Shown here: piece by piece, positions 9,975 through 18,595 of the stretch | Layout of the letters: each line of letters starts with the position of its first letter | Numbering within the stretch: the first letter of the stretch is position 1 | NCBI RefSeq assembly: GCF_004208415.1 | Contig: NZ_CP035758.1 | Span: 4,092,001-4,156,000 of the forward strand | Direction of reading: 5' to 3' | Origin: Ktedonosporobacter rubrisoli | GTDB taxonomy: Bacteria > Chloroflexota > Ktedonobacteria > Ktedonobacterales > Ktedonobacteraceae | Length of the DNA stretch: 64,000 bases | Program-made: the position numbers and the translations under genes | The notes under the pieces: model-generated | Databases searched by the model: none | Seen by the model: the letters and a program-made list of their open reading frames with translations, nothing else | Told to the model about the DNA's origin: nothing

Positions 9975-11765
9975 TCAGGCCTGGCCAGTAGGCTTAAGGC
10001 TGCCAAGCACAAATAAGAACTGCCCCCACCAGCTTGAAGGGACCTGATACAGATTCTCATCAGTAGGCCAGCCCACCCAATAGGTGCTATTGAAGACAGT
10101 TGCATAAGTAGCCTGACAAATAGGGATAAACGGAAGATACTTGTAATAAGCCTCAAGCGTCTGGTTAAATTCTGCCACGCTATTTGGACTATTTGGATCG
10201 ATTGTATCGAGCTTACCGGCAGCATCGCTGAGCTCTTGATATTTAGCGCGGAAGATATTTCCCCCACTACTGGCGTCCTGTCCTATTGGCTTGGTATTTC
10301 TTATCTCAAAGTACGCATAAAGCGTACTAGGATCAAGCACTCCCCCATTTATCCACCAGGTAGCCAGGTCGAAATTTCCCCGATAGAGCCGATCATACCA
10401 GACAGCTCCTGAGTAGGCTCTGACCGTCGCATCAATTCCAACCTTATTCAGCTCTTCCGCCAATTTCTGCCCATAGATATACTCAGGATCACCCACCTTT
10501 GAGGACGTCGAGATCTCGTAATGAAGTGGCTGGCCCTTATATGTACGCTTCCCGTCGCTGCCAAGCACCGTCCCCATTTCGTTGAGCAACTCTATTGCCT
10601 TCTGCGGATTATAAGTAAACTGATACTTGGCGGCAATCGCCTTATCTGACCATTTAGCATTGCTCTGATAGTCAGCCCAGGGGAATTGAGCAGGAGGCGT
10701 GGCAATTGGCCAGACACTCTCGCCAATCTGCTGACGATTGATCAAATAAGAAATAGCCCAGTGCATACGCGGGTCGGAGAGCAAACCTTTGGAAGGATCA
10801 CAGTTGATGGCAATGGCCCGGGGATCAGGATCGCGGAACTTCGTCGAGATTACCATGTTCTTATATCCGCTATTTTTGATGGCAAGGGCATGCGTATAGT
10901 CAAATGAATTCGCAGGTACGTCGATCTGCGCGCGCTTAAATTCTTCAACCTCGGAGTCGGCGGCCGGCGCAGTGCGATATACCACATACTCAGGCTTAGG
11001 ATCGAGCTCGTCCTTATTCCAGTAGTTGGGATCTTTCTTCCAGATGAACATGAATTGAGACGGATATGTGCGATCGAGCTTATAGGGACCAGTTCGAACG
11101 GGGGGATTATCTTTGAATTTCAGCGGGTCCTGCTTCGACCAGATATGCGCGGGAACGATGCGCTGCGCCCAGATAATCCCGCAAACAAAATTGTAATGGA
11201 AGCGGGGATTGCCCTGCTTTAAACTAAATACAACCGTATGATCATCGGGAGCCGCGACAGTCTTAACGGCCTGCCGATACGTATCGCTTCCCGCCAGAGC
11301 CGAATTCCCCATCAGCATTTCGATGGTAAACTTGATATCCTTCGCGGTAAACGGTACCCCATCGTTCCAGTGAACTTTCGGATTTAGCGTAATCGTGAGC
11401 TCAGTGTTATCAGCGTTGTACTTCCACTCCTTAGCCAGCCAGGGCTTTGTTTCTCCGGTTGCCAGATTGTAATAGAACAGAAACTCTGAGCAAACCTGCG
11501 TAAGACCGCCATCATATTGCTCACCATTGGGAATAAAAGGATTAAAGCTATCGAAAACGCTAAATTGTCCTGCTCCATCGATGATCACCGTCTGATTACG
11601 CGGTGTGGGCGCTACGCCACCTGATTGCTGAGTAGTACGTGTATTGCTGCCGCCGCACGCCGCCAGCCAATCGCCAGCAACAACACTACCACTGGTGAGC
11701 AGAACCAACTGCAGAGCCTGTCGCCGGGTTATCGATGTCTCTTTCTGGTTAAGTGATATGGACAT
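9975..11765 (-). CDS. ABC transporter family-5 solute-binding lipoprotein
   Basis: A 596-residue extracytoplasmic binding protein of the oligopeptide/nickel family (SBP_bac_5). The N-terminus has twin Arg (TRRQALQLVLL) and a lipobox LAAC with C37, followed by a Gly/Ser/Thr linker. Family segments include GLTQVCSEFLFYYN, KPWLAKEWKYNADNTELTITLNPKVHWNDGVPF (shown in part) and DPRAIAINCD. No permease or ATPase genes are adjacent, so it is an orphan or works with distant components. GGAGAG lies 10-11 bases before the ATG. A GntR-LacI regulator diverges from it across 830 bases that carry shared operator-like sequences. Confidence 0.9.
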   Translation of the reverse strand: MSISLNQKETSITRRQALQLVLLTSGSVVAGDWLAACGGSNTRTTQQSGGVAPTPRNQTVIIDGAGQFSVFDSFNPFIPNGEQYDGGLTQVCSEFLFYYNLATGETKPWLAKEWKYNADNTELTITLNPKVHWNDGVPFTAKDIKFTIEMLMGNSALAGSDTYRQAVKTVAAPDDHTVVFSLKQGNPRFHYNFVCGIIWAQRIVPAHIWSKQDPLKFKDNPPVRTGPYKLDRTYPSQFMFIWKKDPNYWNKDELDPKPEYVVYRTAPAADSEVEEFKRAQIDVPANSFDYTHALAIKNSGYKNMVISTKFRDPDPRAIAINCDPSKGLLSDPRMHWAISYLINRQQIGESVWPIATPPAQFPWADYQSNAKWSDKAIAAKYQFTYNPQKAIELLNEMGTVLGSDGKRTYKGQPLHYEISTSSKVGDPEYIYGQKLAEELNKVGIDATVRAYSGAVWYDRLYRGNFDLATWWINGGVLDPSTLYAYFEIRNTKPIGQDASSGGNIFRAKYQELSDAAGKLDTIDPNSPNSVAEFNQTLEAYYKYLPFIPICQATYATVFNSTYWVGWPTDENLYQVPSSWWGQFLFVLGSLKPTGQA

Positions 11766-12245
11766 AAGGAAACAACTCTCCTTTCCTGGTCAGCAGCGCT
11801 GTAGGGTTATCAAAAACAGATTATTGACACTGGCTACAGGCAAACTTCCCCGGATCTAGCCGATCACAAAAATAGAAGTTCGGTCAACAGTTAACGCGTG
11901 TAGAAATACCAGCCCTCCGCGGCAATCTCTAATCAAGGCTTTGGCGCCTACGCACAATGATGCCCTTCTGCTGGACTCATGCCAGGGCAGTCTCTATCTG
12001 CTCCTCTAGCAATGCATCTTTTAGTAAATAGCGTTTTTCCAGGTTGAGCAGCTTAGAGAGAAGATGCACCATAGCATGTAGGAATCTTAGATAGCGCTAA
12101 TAGAGAGCTTGCCTGAAATGGGTAAAGAAGAATACATAAGCGCCGCCCTCTTAGCTGAAACTCTTTATGACTTCGAGAATGCTGCATGGTTCATGTACAC
12201 ACAAAACGAATACTTCTGTGTACCTATTAATCTTAATATGATTAT

Positions 12246-12256
12246 ACAAATTTTGT
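12246..12256. promoter_or_regulatory. operator-like half-sites over a leftward -35 sequence
   Basis: ACAAATTTTGT (ACAAA, one base, TTTGT) resembles the two operators in front of the GntR-LacI gene. On the minus strand it overlaps TTGACA (12259-12254), which could be a -35 element for the solute-binding gene, though no good -10 was found at 17 bases. The rest of the 11766-12596 intergenic region holds only short, unconvincing frames. Confidence 0.35.
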
Positions 12257-12493
12257 CAATATATTCAACATATTCAGACAAAAAAGACCGCAAGCTAGAT
12301 CCTCTGGCCCTGGCTTGATATAAGCACGCTACGAATTGGCAAGCGAAAAGAGCATATATGCTGTCGCCTGCAGCAGCAGAAAAAAAGAGGAGAGATAATC
12401 AACGTATGAACGAGAAACAGCCTGCTGTAAGCTTTTTCTTGCCGCCTCTCTTCAGGCAGGGCTTGACACATATAAGGCTACGACAGCAATCTC

Positions 12494-12522
12494 TTGACTT
12501 TTTTAGCATAGCTGAGTATGAT
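12494..12522 (+). promoter_or_regulatory. sigma-70-type promoter of the GntR-LacI regulator
   Basis: TTGACT (12494-12499), 17 bases, TATGAT (12517-12522). The expected transcript start is near 12529, about 70 bases before the GTG start codon. Both ACAAATTTGT operators lie just downstream. Confidence 0.7.
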
Positions 12523-12536
12523 AAAAAAGCGCAATA

Positions 12537-12570
12537 ACAAATTTGTCCATATTTTCTTAGACAAATTTGT
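12537..12570. promoter_or_regulatory. twin palindromic operators ACAAATTTGT
   Basis: The same perfect 10-bp palindrome occurs at 12537-12546 and 12561-12570, with centres 24 bp apart (just over two helix turns). Both lie between the promoter and the start codon of the GntR-LacI gene. This placement fits autorepression by that regulator. Confidence 0.7.
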
Positions 12571-12596
12571 TAATTAACTTGTAAGGGAACTCAACT

Positions 12597-13754
12597 GTGC
12601 AAGAATCAGAAAAAAGCTCACAGTCAAAGGCGCTCTCAGCCCAGATTCTGGCAGAATTTCGGGAACGCATCCTCTCAGGAGACCTGGCTGTCAGAGCTCG
12701 CCTTCCAACAGAGTCGGAAATCGCGCAGAAATATCATATTAGCCGCGGAACGGTCCGACAAGCGCTTAATGCGCTCATGAACGAGGGATTGCTCGAACGC
12801 ATTCAAGGAAGCGGCACTTTTGTACGGCAATTTTCTGCGGCCCCCAAAGGCCAGGAGCCTGCCTATCAGCTGAGCCAGCAGCCTGCAAAAAACATTGGTT
12901 TGATCTTAAGTCAGGCAGGAGATGAACTTAACCTTGAAATCTTACTGGGCGCTGAGCAAGCGGCCAAGGCGCGCGGCTATCAACTTAGCTTTGCCTACTC
13001 TGAAGAGAATGCCGAAGAGCTTGCGCTTGACATTGAACGCCTGGAAAGCACAACTGACGGCTTGATTATCTTTCCTCTGAGCGAAAGAACATATGATCCA
13101 GCGCTTGCCCGGCTCAAAGAAAAGAACTTCCCCTTCGTATTGGTTGATCGCTATCTACCAGAGCTAGACTGCGATTATGTAATCTCCGATAACATCGACG
13201 GTGGATATAGAGTAACCGAGCATTTGCTCATCCTGGGATACAAGCGAATAGCCTTTGTAAGCTGGACCAGTTTGCTCACGACATCGGTACGCGACCGTTG
13301 CACGGGATACCGCAAAGCCTTGCAAGAATATCAGCGGCCATATGATGAAGCGCTAGTTTTTATAGCAACACCAGGCATACAAAATTTTTATGATAATATA
13401 GTCACTGGCGAGAATCGCCCTGACGCGATCTTTGCAGTGAACGATGGAACGGCTCTAGGCCTGCTTCAAGCCGCCGAACGGCACCAGATTAAGGCCCCTG
13501 AAGAGCTCGCCCTGGTGGGCTTTGATGACTTGAGCTATACAGCCCTGCTGCGCACTCCCCTGACCACTGTCGCCCAGCAACGGGCCGATATGGGCATGCG
13601 GGCAGCCAACCTACTCATTAATCGCATCGAAGGCCAGCTCATGGGACCGGCAAAGCACATCGAATTACCTACACGACTGATAGTTCGCCAATCATGTGGT
13701 GCTCGCCTGCGCGTCTCCAGTTTTAGCTCTGAGAGAAAGCCGGTATCCTTCTAG
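12597..13754 (+). CDS. GntR-LacI hybrid transcriptional regulator (AraR-like architecture)
   Basis: N-terminal GntR winged helix (about 12-80: LPTESEIAQKYHISRGTVRQAL, then ERIQGSGTFV) joined to a LacI/periplasmic-binding-type sensor (about 95-375: NIGLILSQAGDE, PFVLVDRYLP, RVTEHLLILGYKRIAFV, DAIFAVNDGTALGLL, ALVGFDDL, PLTTVAQQ). Such hybrids usually respond to a sugar. It starts at GTG 12597 behind AAGGGA. The twin palindromes in its leader suggest autorepression, and the related site at 12246 suggests it also controls the divergent solute-binding gene. Confidence 0.92.
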   Translation: MQESEKSSQSKALSAQILAEFRERILSGDLAVRARLPTESEIAQKYHISRGTVRQALNALMNEGLLERIQGSGTFVRQFSAAPKGQEPAYQLSQQPAKNIGLILSQAGDELNLEILLGAEQAAKARGYQLSFAYSEENAEELALDIERLESTTDGLIIFPLSERTYDPALARLKEKNFPFVLVDRYLPELDCDYVISDNIDGGYRVTEHLLILGYKRIAFVSWTSLLTTSVRDRCTGYRKALQEYQRPYDEALVFIATPGIQNFYDNIVTGENRPDAIFAVNDGTALGLLQAAERHQIKAPEELALVGFDDLSYTALLRTPLTTVAQQRADMGMRAANLLINRIEGQLMGPAKHIELPTRLIVRQSCGARLRVSSFSSERKPVSF

Positions 13755-13832
13755 CTTCTAAACAAGTTAGCAAAAATTACCCCGCAGAGGGGCTTCTTCA
13801 TGTCTTGAAGAAAATGTAGCTGAGCCGGACCA

Positions 13833-13856
13833 GCAGATGGCCACACTGCCATCTGC
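13833..13856. terminator. hairpin between convergent regulator and phosphofructokinase
   Basis: GCAGATGGC, loop CACACT, GCCATCTGC: a perfect 9-bp stem in the 120-base gap where the two genes converge. A second small hairpin (13794-13812, TTCTTCA/TGAAGAA) lies just before it. T runs are weak. Confidence 0.45.
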
Positions 13857-13875
13857 CTTACCTGATTCACCTTTT

Positions 13876-15096
13876 TCAGGCGCGCGGCTGGGGACGATAG
13901 GAACCGGTGATATGCTCAAAGCGAGGTCGATAACGTGTGGTATGATAATCGGCAGGATCAACGCGACGAGGCGAGAGATCCTTCCCGGGAATGTCAGTGC
14001 ATATAAAAGCTCCATCGCGCTGCGCCGCCATAACCCCATGCTCCCCCTTCTCAACCATAGACATGATCAGGTTGGCATAGAAGATTGCCATATGCTTATC
14101 GTAAACCTCGGGCTCACCACTGCGGAGGAAATAGGTAAGATCTATTGGTAAGAAGCGAACACCCGGAAGCCGTTGAGAGAGCTGTTCACCGAGAAACTCT
14201 GCGATATTGGCCTTTTTACGATGACCATAGGCGTCGGGCTCCCCTACCTCCGGCACCGCCATGCCCAGATTTGCTCCTTCCGAAAGGACAACTGTCGAAT
14301 AATTCTGCGGATTACGTCGATCCTGCGCAACCAGATCAGCAAGCACATCGACATTGGCCGGCACTTCTGGAATTAAAAGGCGATCTGCCCAGGTGACAAT
14401 AGCCGTCTCCAGAGCCGTAAAGCCAGCATCGCGCCCAAACATACGAAACAGAACTGTCTCGCTATGCGAGCCCGCCGTAGAGCGCATGCGATTGATAAAC
14501 TCTGCGGCCCGGCTGATCGCGGTCTGAAAGCCAATACAATAATCAGTGCCGGGAACATCATTATCCATAGTCTTAGGAATACCCCAGACAGGCACGCCTC
14601 TGGCATCCAAGACAGCTCCATAGCTCAGCGTATCGTCTCCGCCAATCACCACCAACCCATCTAAGCCAAGAAACTTTATATTGGCCATGACCTCTTCAGT
14701 GAGATCAATTCTATCATCAGGAGCGCGTCCAGCCCCATAAGAGGCAAGGTGGGGAGGAAGCTCGCCGACCCGTACCTTGCCTGGATTTGTCCGCGACGAT
14801 TGCAGAATCGTGCCACCTTGTCTATCGATAGTGCGCGTCGTCAGGCGTGTTAAAGACATCAGGTACGAGCCTTGCCATGTACTTGGGTCTTCCGCGCGAA
14901 AATAGAGATTCTCAATTCCACGACTGCGATCCAGGAAGGTGATGCCCGCCCAGCCTAAACGCAGGCCGATGACGCGAATGCCCATAGGCTCTGCTCTGTA
15001 AGCCATGGCCTTAATAGCCGCGTTCAGGCCGGGAACATCACCCCCTCCAGTTAATACACCCAGAGTGCGAATGGGACTCGATGTATGTCCTGGCAT
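13876..15096 (-). CDS. pfp: 6-phosphofructokinase with PPi-type active-site motifs
   Basis: Phosphorylates fructose-6-phosphate in glycolysis. The N-terminal GVLTGGGDVPGLNAAIKA is the phosphoryl-donor loop. GGDDT (152-156) and PKTMDND (174-180) carry Asp and Lys where ATP enzymes have Gly and Gly; that pair is the known signature of pyrophosphate-dependent enzymes. SRAAEFINRMRSTAGSH and RMFGRDAGFTALETA are substrate segments. Chosen start: ATG 15096, with AGGAAAGGA upstream and lying inside a longer frame that begins with TTG. Length 406 residues. The donor assignment is from motifs only. The 389 bases upstream hold no recognisable gene. Confidence 0.88.
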   Translation of the reverse strand: MPGHTSSPIRTLGVLTGGGDVPGLNAAIKAMAYRAEPMGIRVIGLRLGWAGITFLDRSRGIENLYFRAEDPSTWQGSYLMSLTRLTTRTIDRQGGTILQSSRTNPGKVRVGELPPHLASYGAGRAPDDRIDLTEEVMANIKFLGLDGLVVIGGDDTLSYGAVLDARGVPVWGIPKTMDNDVPGTDYCIGFQTAISRAAEFINRMRSTAGSHSETVLFRMFGRDAGFTALETAIVTWADRLLIPEVPANVDVLADLVAQDRRNPQNYSTVVLSEGANLGMAVPEVGEPDAYGHRKKANIAEFLGEQLSQRLPGVRFLPIDLTYFLRSGEPEVYDKHMAIFYANLIMSMVEKGEHGVMAAQRDGAFICTDIPGKDLSPRRVDPADYHTTRYRPRFEHITGSYRPQPRA

Positions 15097-15485
15097 AACA
15101 AAATCCTTTCCTAACAATTGTATGAGTACGACTTATTAGCCGTTTCTTAAAAGACGATTATAAGCACGTCTACGGGGAAAAGAATATCACACCAGACGAA
15201 AAAAATCTCTCATTTTTACCTCCTGGTGGTACTACTTGCTACGAAAGCTTTTCGCACGAGGAGCGCTGCTAAGCGCCTGGGCTGGCTATTTCAGAAAAGC
15301 ATGCCTCTCCTCAGGCGCTTTACTATTGTGATGCTCATTAGCAATGCTTCCAGGGACATAGTGCTCCTGAGAATAGATACACCGATACGCGCCTAACCAT
15401 CTGTCCATTATCAAAAAGCGACCATCCGCGTATCTTCAGCGTATTGTGAGCAGCATCAGAGATCCAGCAATGTGCAGCCCCAGGC

Positions 15486-16229
15486 TTATACGAGGATATC
15501 AACACTGAGCCGTTTTCGCACATTTTGCTGATATATCAGCAAAATGTCTTCTATATGGCTCCTCATATCTTGAGCCGCATTATCCGCATCGCCTTCTTTT
15601 ATCGAGTTAAATATTTTCTCTTGCTGCTCTACTATATCAAGCAGCAAGTGATGCTCATCATCCATTAACATCTTTACTACTCCACGCAAGATCTTTAAAA
15701 CGAAGGCGACCGTCTCAGCTAAAAATATGTTATGTGCCGCCTGCGCTATCCCCAGGTGAAAAGCATCGTAGTTCTCTATAAACTGTTTCCACTGTTCTGT
15801 TTCGGCCCCCTGTCGGCAGAGGGACAAAAATTTATCAAGCGATCGTAACTCGGCCAATGTAATGCGCTCAGCAGCCAGACGAGCCGTGAGCATCTCTTGC
15901 ATAGAACGAAACTCAAAAAGAGCGCGTATATGCTCCGGATCAACAGGCATAGAGAAGTTTATAGCTGCTGCTGCTAAGGGTTGCGTTCCATCGCCCACGT
16001 ATGTGCCGCTGCCACGGCGCGTTTTCACATGTCCACTTGCCGTTAAAATCTTTACAGCTTCCCGCACCATAGCTCTGCTAACCCCGAGTTGTATCCCCAA
16101 TTTCTGCTCGGTAGGCAAGCGATCACCAGGCTGCAAACCTGATATCTTTATAAACTCAATTATTCTGGCAGCTACTATTTCATATCCTGGCCGATATGTG
16201 CTACCATTCTCCTTGGTGACGAGCGTCAT
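15486..16229 (-). CDS. GntR-family regulator, FadR/FCD subfamily
   Basis: Winged helix-turn-helix at about residues 15-80 (LQPGDRLPTEQKLGIQLGVSR, KTRRGSGTYV) and an all-helical FCD ligand domain (about 100-230) with the Asp/His metal-binding pattern (ENYDAFHLGIAQAAHN, HIEDILLIYQ). Length 247. AGGGAGAAAT precedes the ATG. FCD regulators usually sense carboxylates. No target gene is adjacent, and the flanking intergenic regions are long. Confidence 0.88.
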   Translation of the reverse strand: MTLVTKENGSTYRPGYEIVAARIIEFIKISGLQPGDRLPTEQKLGIQLGVSRAMVREAVKILTASGHVKTRRGSGTYVGDGTQPLAAAAINFSMPVDPEHIRALFEFRSMQEMLTARLAAERITLAELRSLDKFLSLCRQGAETEQWKQFIENYDAFHLGIAQAAHNIFLAETVAFVLKILRGVVKMLMDDEHHLLLDIVEQQEKIFNSIKEGDADNAAQDMRSHIEDILLIYQQNVRKRLSVDILV

Positions 16230-16906
16230 ATTTCTCCCTCACTGGCTAATAACATCTCTTAACTGTTATACGCCCAATAGCATGAATCATCCTTCATTTT
16301 CTCGTAGCAAAGATTACACTTACTTACGATCTCTCAGACCCGGGATTATACAAGCTTCTTCCTCTACATCTTTCCCGCTTTTTACTTGTTTATCGCTGTC
16401 TGGAACTATGCAAGAGGACTCATGCCCTAAAGATAATCTGAATTCTGGAGTGAACGATTTGTATACTGCTCCCGAATTGTAGCATACAGCTTTATATATG
16501 ACAAGCGATATTTTATTTATCGGACAAAAGCCCAAGGAAACGTATTAGTTGCACTCGGTTTGGCGTATTTCAACCAAGAAATAGAACTTGCTCGAAATAT
16601 CAATAATAGCAACAGAACACATAGTATACCATATCTCATAGTATTAGTATCCCCAAACCACTTAAGTAGGAATAAACCATAGAACAAATCACATTATCCT
16701 ATCTCTGCAAGAAAGATGTACACGTGGGGAGTATAGGCAGTGTTAAAGTGCATCTACCTATCTTGTGGGCAAGAGTGGGCGGATAGAAAGGTGGAGAGAA
16801 GAAAAGGTAGCTTGCACACCGGTTCTGCTCACGATTAGCTAGAGCATAAAGAATCCGGTGCGCAAATCCCTGGCATAGAAGATATTTCCCCTGCTAGTTT
16901 CTCTAC
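16230..16906. other. 677-base intergenic region
   Basis: AT-rich at first. Only short frames without ribosome sites are present (for example 16320-16535 minus). I see no RNA gene, repeat or mobile-element end. Confidence 0.4.
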
Positions 16907-17695
16907 TCAGGGCAAAGTCAACAGTTCCGGAGCTCCATCGGTAACAGCGAGCGTATGCTCAAACTGCGCGGAGAGCGAACCATCAGCAGTGCATATTGTC
17001 CAGCGATCAGCAAGTAGGCGTGTCTGGGGCTTGCCTACATTAATCATAGGCTCAATGGTAAAAACCATACCAGTCCGCAATTTTAGTCCTGTCCCGGCTC
17101 TACCGATGTGCGGAACCTGCGGATCTTCATGTACCGAATGACCTACGCCGTGACCAACCAGATCACGCACAACCGAGAAGCCCTGAGCCTCTGCATAGCT
17201 CTGGATCGCAGCCCCAATGTCGCCCATATGATTGCCAGCGCGCGCCTGCTCAATCCCTAGTTCCATAGAACGTCGAGCAGTATCTACCAATTTCTGCGCT
17301 TCATCATCAAGTTTGCCTACCGCAAAGGTCGCACAAGAATCGCCTACCCAGCCCTTATAGCGCACCCCAATATCGATGCCAATAATGTCCCCATCTTTGA
17401 GATATTGTGTAGAGCTGGGAATTCCGTGACAAATAACATTGTTGATTGCCACACAAATTGTAGCCGGGAAAGGGGGTACTGCCGGCTGTCCGGCTCGCGC
17501 CGCTCTCGCTCCATAACCTTTATAGACAGGGATAGCATCCTTGCTGCGGATAAAGTCTTCGGCGATTTTATCAAGTTCTGCAGTGCTAATCCCTGCCTTG
17601 ATATGTGGGCGTAGAACCTCATATGTTTGTCCTACAATGCGCCCAGCCTCGCGCAAGAGAGCGATCTCCTGACGCGATTTTATCATTATAGCCAT
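16907..17695 (-). CDS. map: type I methionine aminopeptidase
   Basis: Removes the initiator Met from new proteins. The metal-binding set is complete: GIDIGVRYKGWVGDSCATF (two Asp), GHGVGHSVHEDP (His), FTIEPMINVG (Glu) and FEHTLAVT (Glu). The ATG at 17695 is chosen over an ATG 30 bases upstream because CAGGAGAG stands 6 bases before it. Length 262, typical of type I enzymes without an N-terminal extension. It is not in a ribosomal-protein operon here. Confidence 0.96.
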   Translation of the reverse strand: MAIMIKSRQEIALLREAGRIVGQTYEVLRPHIKAGISTAELDKIAEDFIRSKDAIPVYKGYGARAARAGQPAVPPFPATICVAINNVICHGIPSSTQYLKDGDIIGIDIGVRYKGWVGDSCATFAVGKLDDEAQKLVDTARRSMELGIEQARAGNHMGDIGAAIQSYAEAQGFSVVRDLVGHGVGHSVHEDPQVPHIGRAGTGLKLRTGMVFTIEPMINVGKPQTRLLADRWTICTADGSLSAQFEHTLAVTDGAPELLTLP

Positions 17696-17843
17696 GTTTT
17701 CTCTCCTGTTGTCATGCAATATCATCCCTTAACAAAATCTGTACATTTCGCTCTTTTCGACTTTCGCCTCATATGCTAATCAAGCGCCGAAGCAGCAAGC
17801 ATGCTGCAGTAGTTGTTGCATCGCATTGCTCCAGGCTTACTCA

Positions 17844-18140
17844 CTATGCGTGCATCTCATAGCCAGGCTGTAGAGCAGCAGCACCATCCTCATCAGATCT
17901 TTCCCAGACAAGCAGATCGGCGATAGAGACATTCATATATCTGCTGAAGTAGTTGAGAAGACGATCCAGCGTTGCATAGTCAATACGCTGACTACGCCCC
18001 ATATTCAGGGCTGCCAGCACACTTAGCGAGACTCCACTTTCGCAGGCCAAACGGCGTAAGCTCAGAGCCGGCTTTCCTTGTTGGGCCCGTTCGAGATTGA
18101 CGCGCGCAAGCAAGATTCGTAGCTGGCATGAGATTGTCAC
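17844..18140 (-). CDS. small XRE/Cro-type regulator
   Basis: The 98-residue protein has a helix-turn-helix of the Cro/C1 class (LSLRRLACESGVSLSVLAAL, then IDYATLDRLLNYFSRYMNVSIADLL). It starts at GTG 18140 with GGAGGA 5 bases upstream. A consensus promoter lies upstream with a 14-bp palindrome in its spacer, as expected for an autoregulated repressor. The next gene on the other side is the interrupted TPP enzyme, about 230 bases away. Confidence 0.8.
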   Translation of the reverse strand: MTISCQLRILLARVNLERAQQGKPALSLRRLACESGVSLSVLAALNMGRSQRIDYATLDRLLNYFSRYMNVSIADLLVWERSDEDGAAALQPGYEMHA

Positions 18141-18192
18141 AATAGTCCTCCATAAGTACTTTTCTAGTCCACATCATCAGCAGTTATAGCTA

Positions 18193-18221
18193 ATACTAAC
18201 AGCGCTGTTATGGGATGTCAA
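18193..18221 (-). promoter_or_regulatory. promoter with embedded operator for the XRE regulator
   Basis: Reading leftward: TTGACA (18221-18216), 17 bases, TAGTAT (18198-18193). The perfect palindrome TAACAGCGCTGTTA (18197-18210) fills the spacer and touches the -10. A bound repressor would exclude RNA polymerase. Confidence 0.65.
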
Positions 18222-18371
18222 CACATTACAATTACTTAGCAAAACAATTCTCGGCCAGAGTGCTCGGCCTTCCTGTTTTCGCTCTACATAGATGTGATTT
18301 AATGTAAAGGGTGGCACGAAGGGCCCACTAACGACCGCTTGTACTGATATATTTCAGGAAGGACAGACAAA

Positions 18372-18595
18372 GTGAAAAACAGGCAGCATCTTACTGGTGC
18401 GCAGGCAATCACCGCAAGTTTACGCGCGCACCATGTCGAGACTATTTTTGGTATTCCTGGTGTGCATACCTTATCACTCTACGAGGCTCTACGCCACGAG
18501 GCTGGTCTACGCCACGTTCTCGCGCGACACGAACAGGGCGCGGGCTTTATGGCCGAAGGATATGCGCGCGCCAGCGGAAAAGTTGGCGTTGTGAC
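18372..18595 (+). pseudogene. 5' part of a TPP-dependent (acetolactate-synthase-like) enzyme, split by insertion
   Basis: Codons 1-71 plus the shared core encode the start of the N-terminal TPP-binding domain: ITASLRAHHVETIFGIPG and LARHEQGAGFMAEGYARASGK, including the conserved catalytic-type Glu (HEQ). Translation then runs into element DNA and stops at 18698. The remainder of the gene begins at 29244 in the same frame; joined at the 12-bp core the two give 541 codons, a normal length for this family. GTG start, GGAAGGA upstream. Confidence 0.88.

Noticed and set aside
12109..12318. 69-codon plus-strand frame
   Set aside because: No ribosome site, AT-rich composition, and it overlaps operator-like sequence in a regulatory intergenic region.
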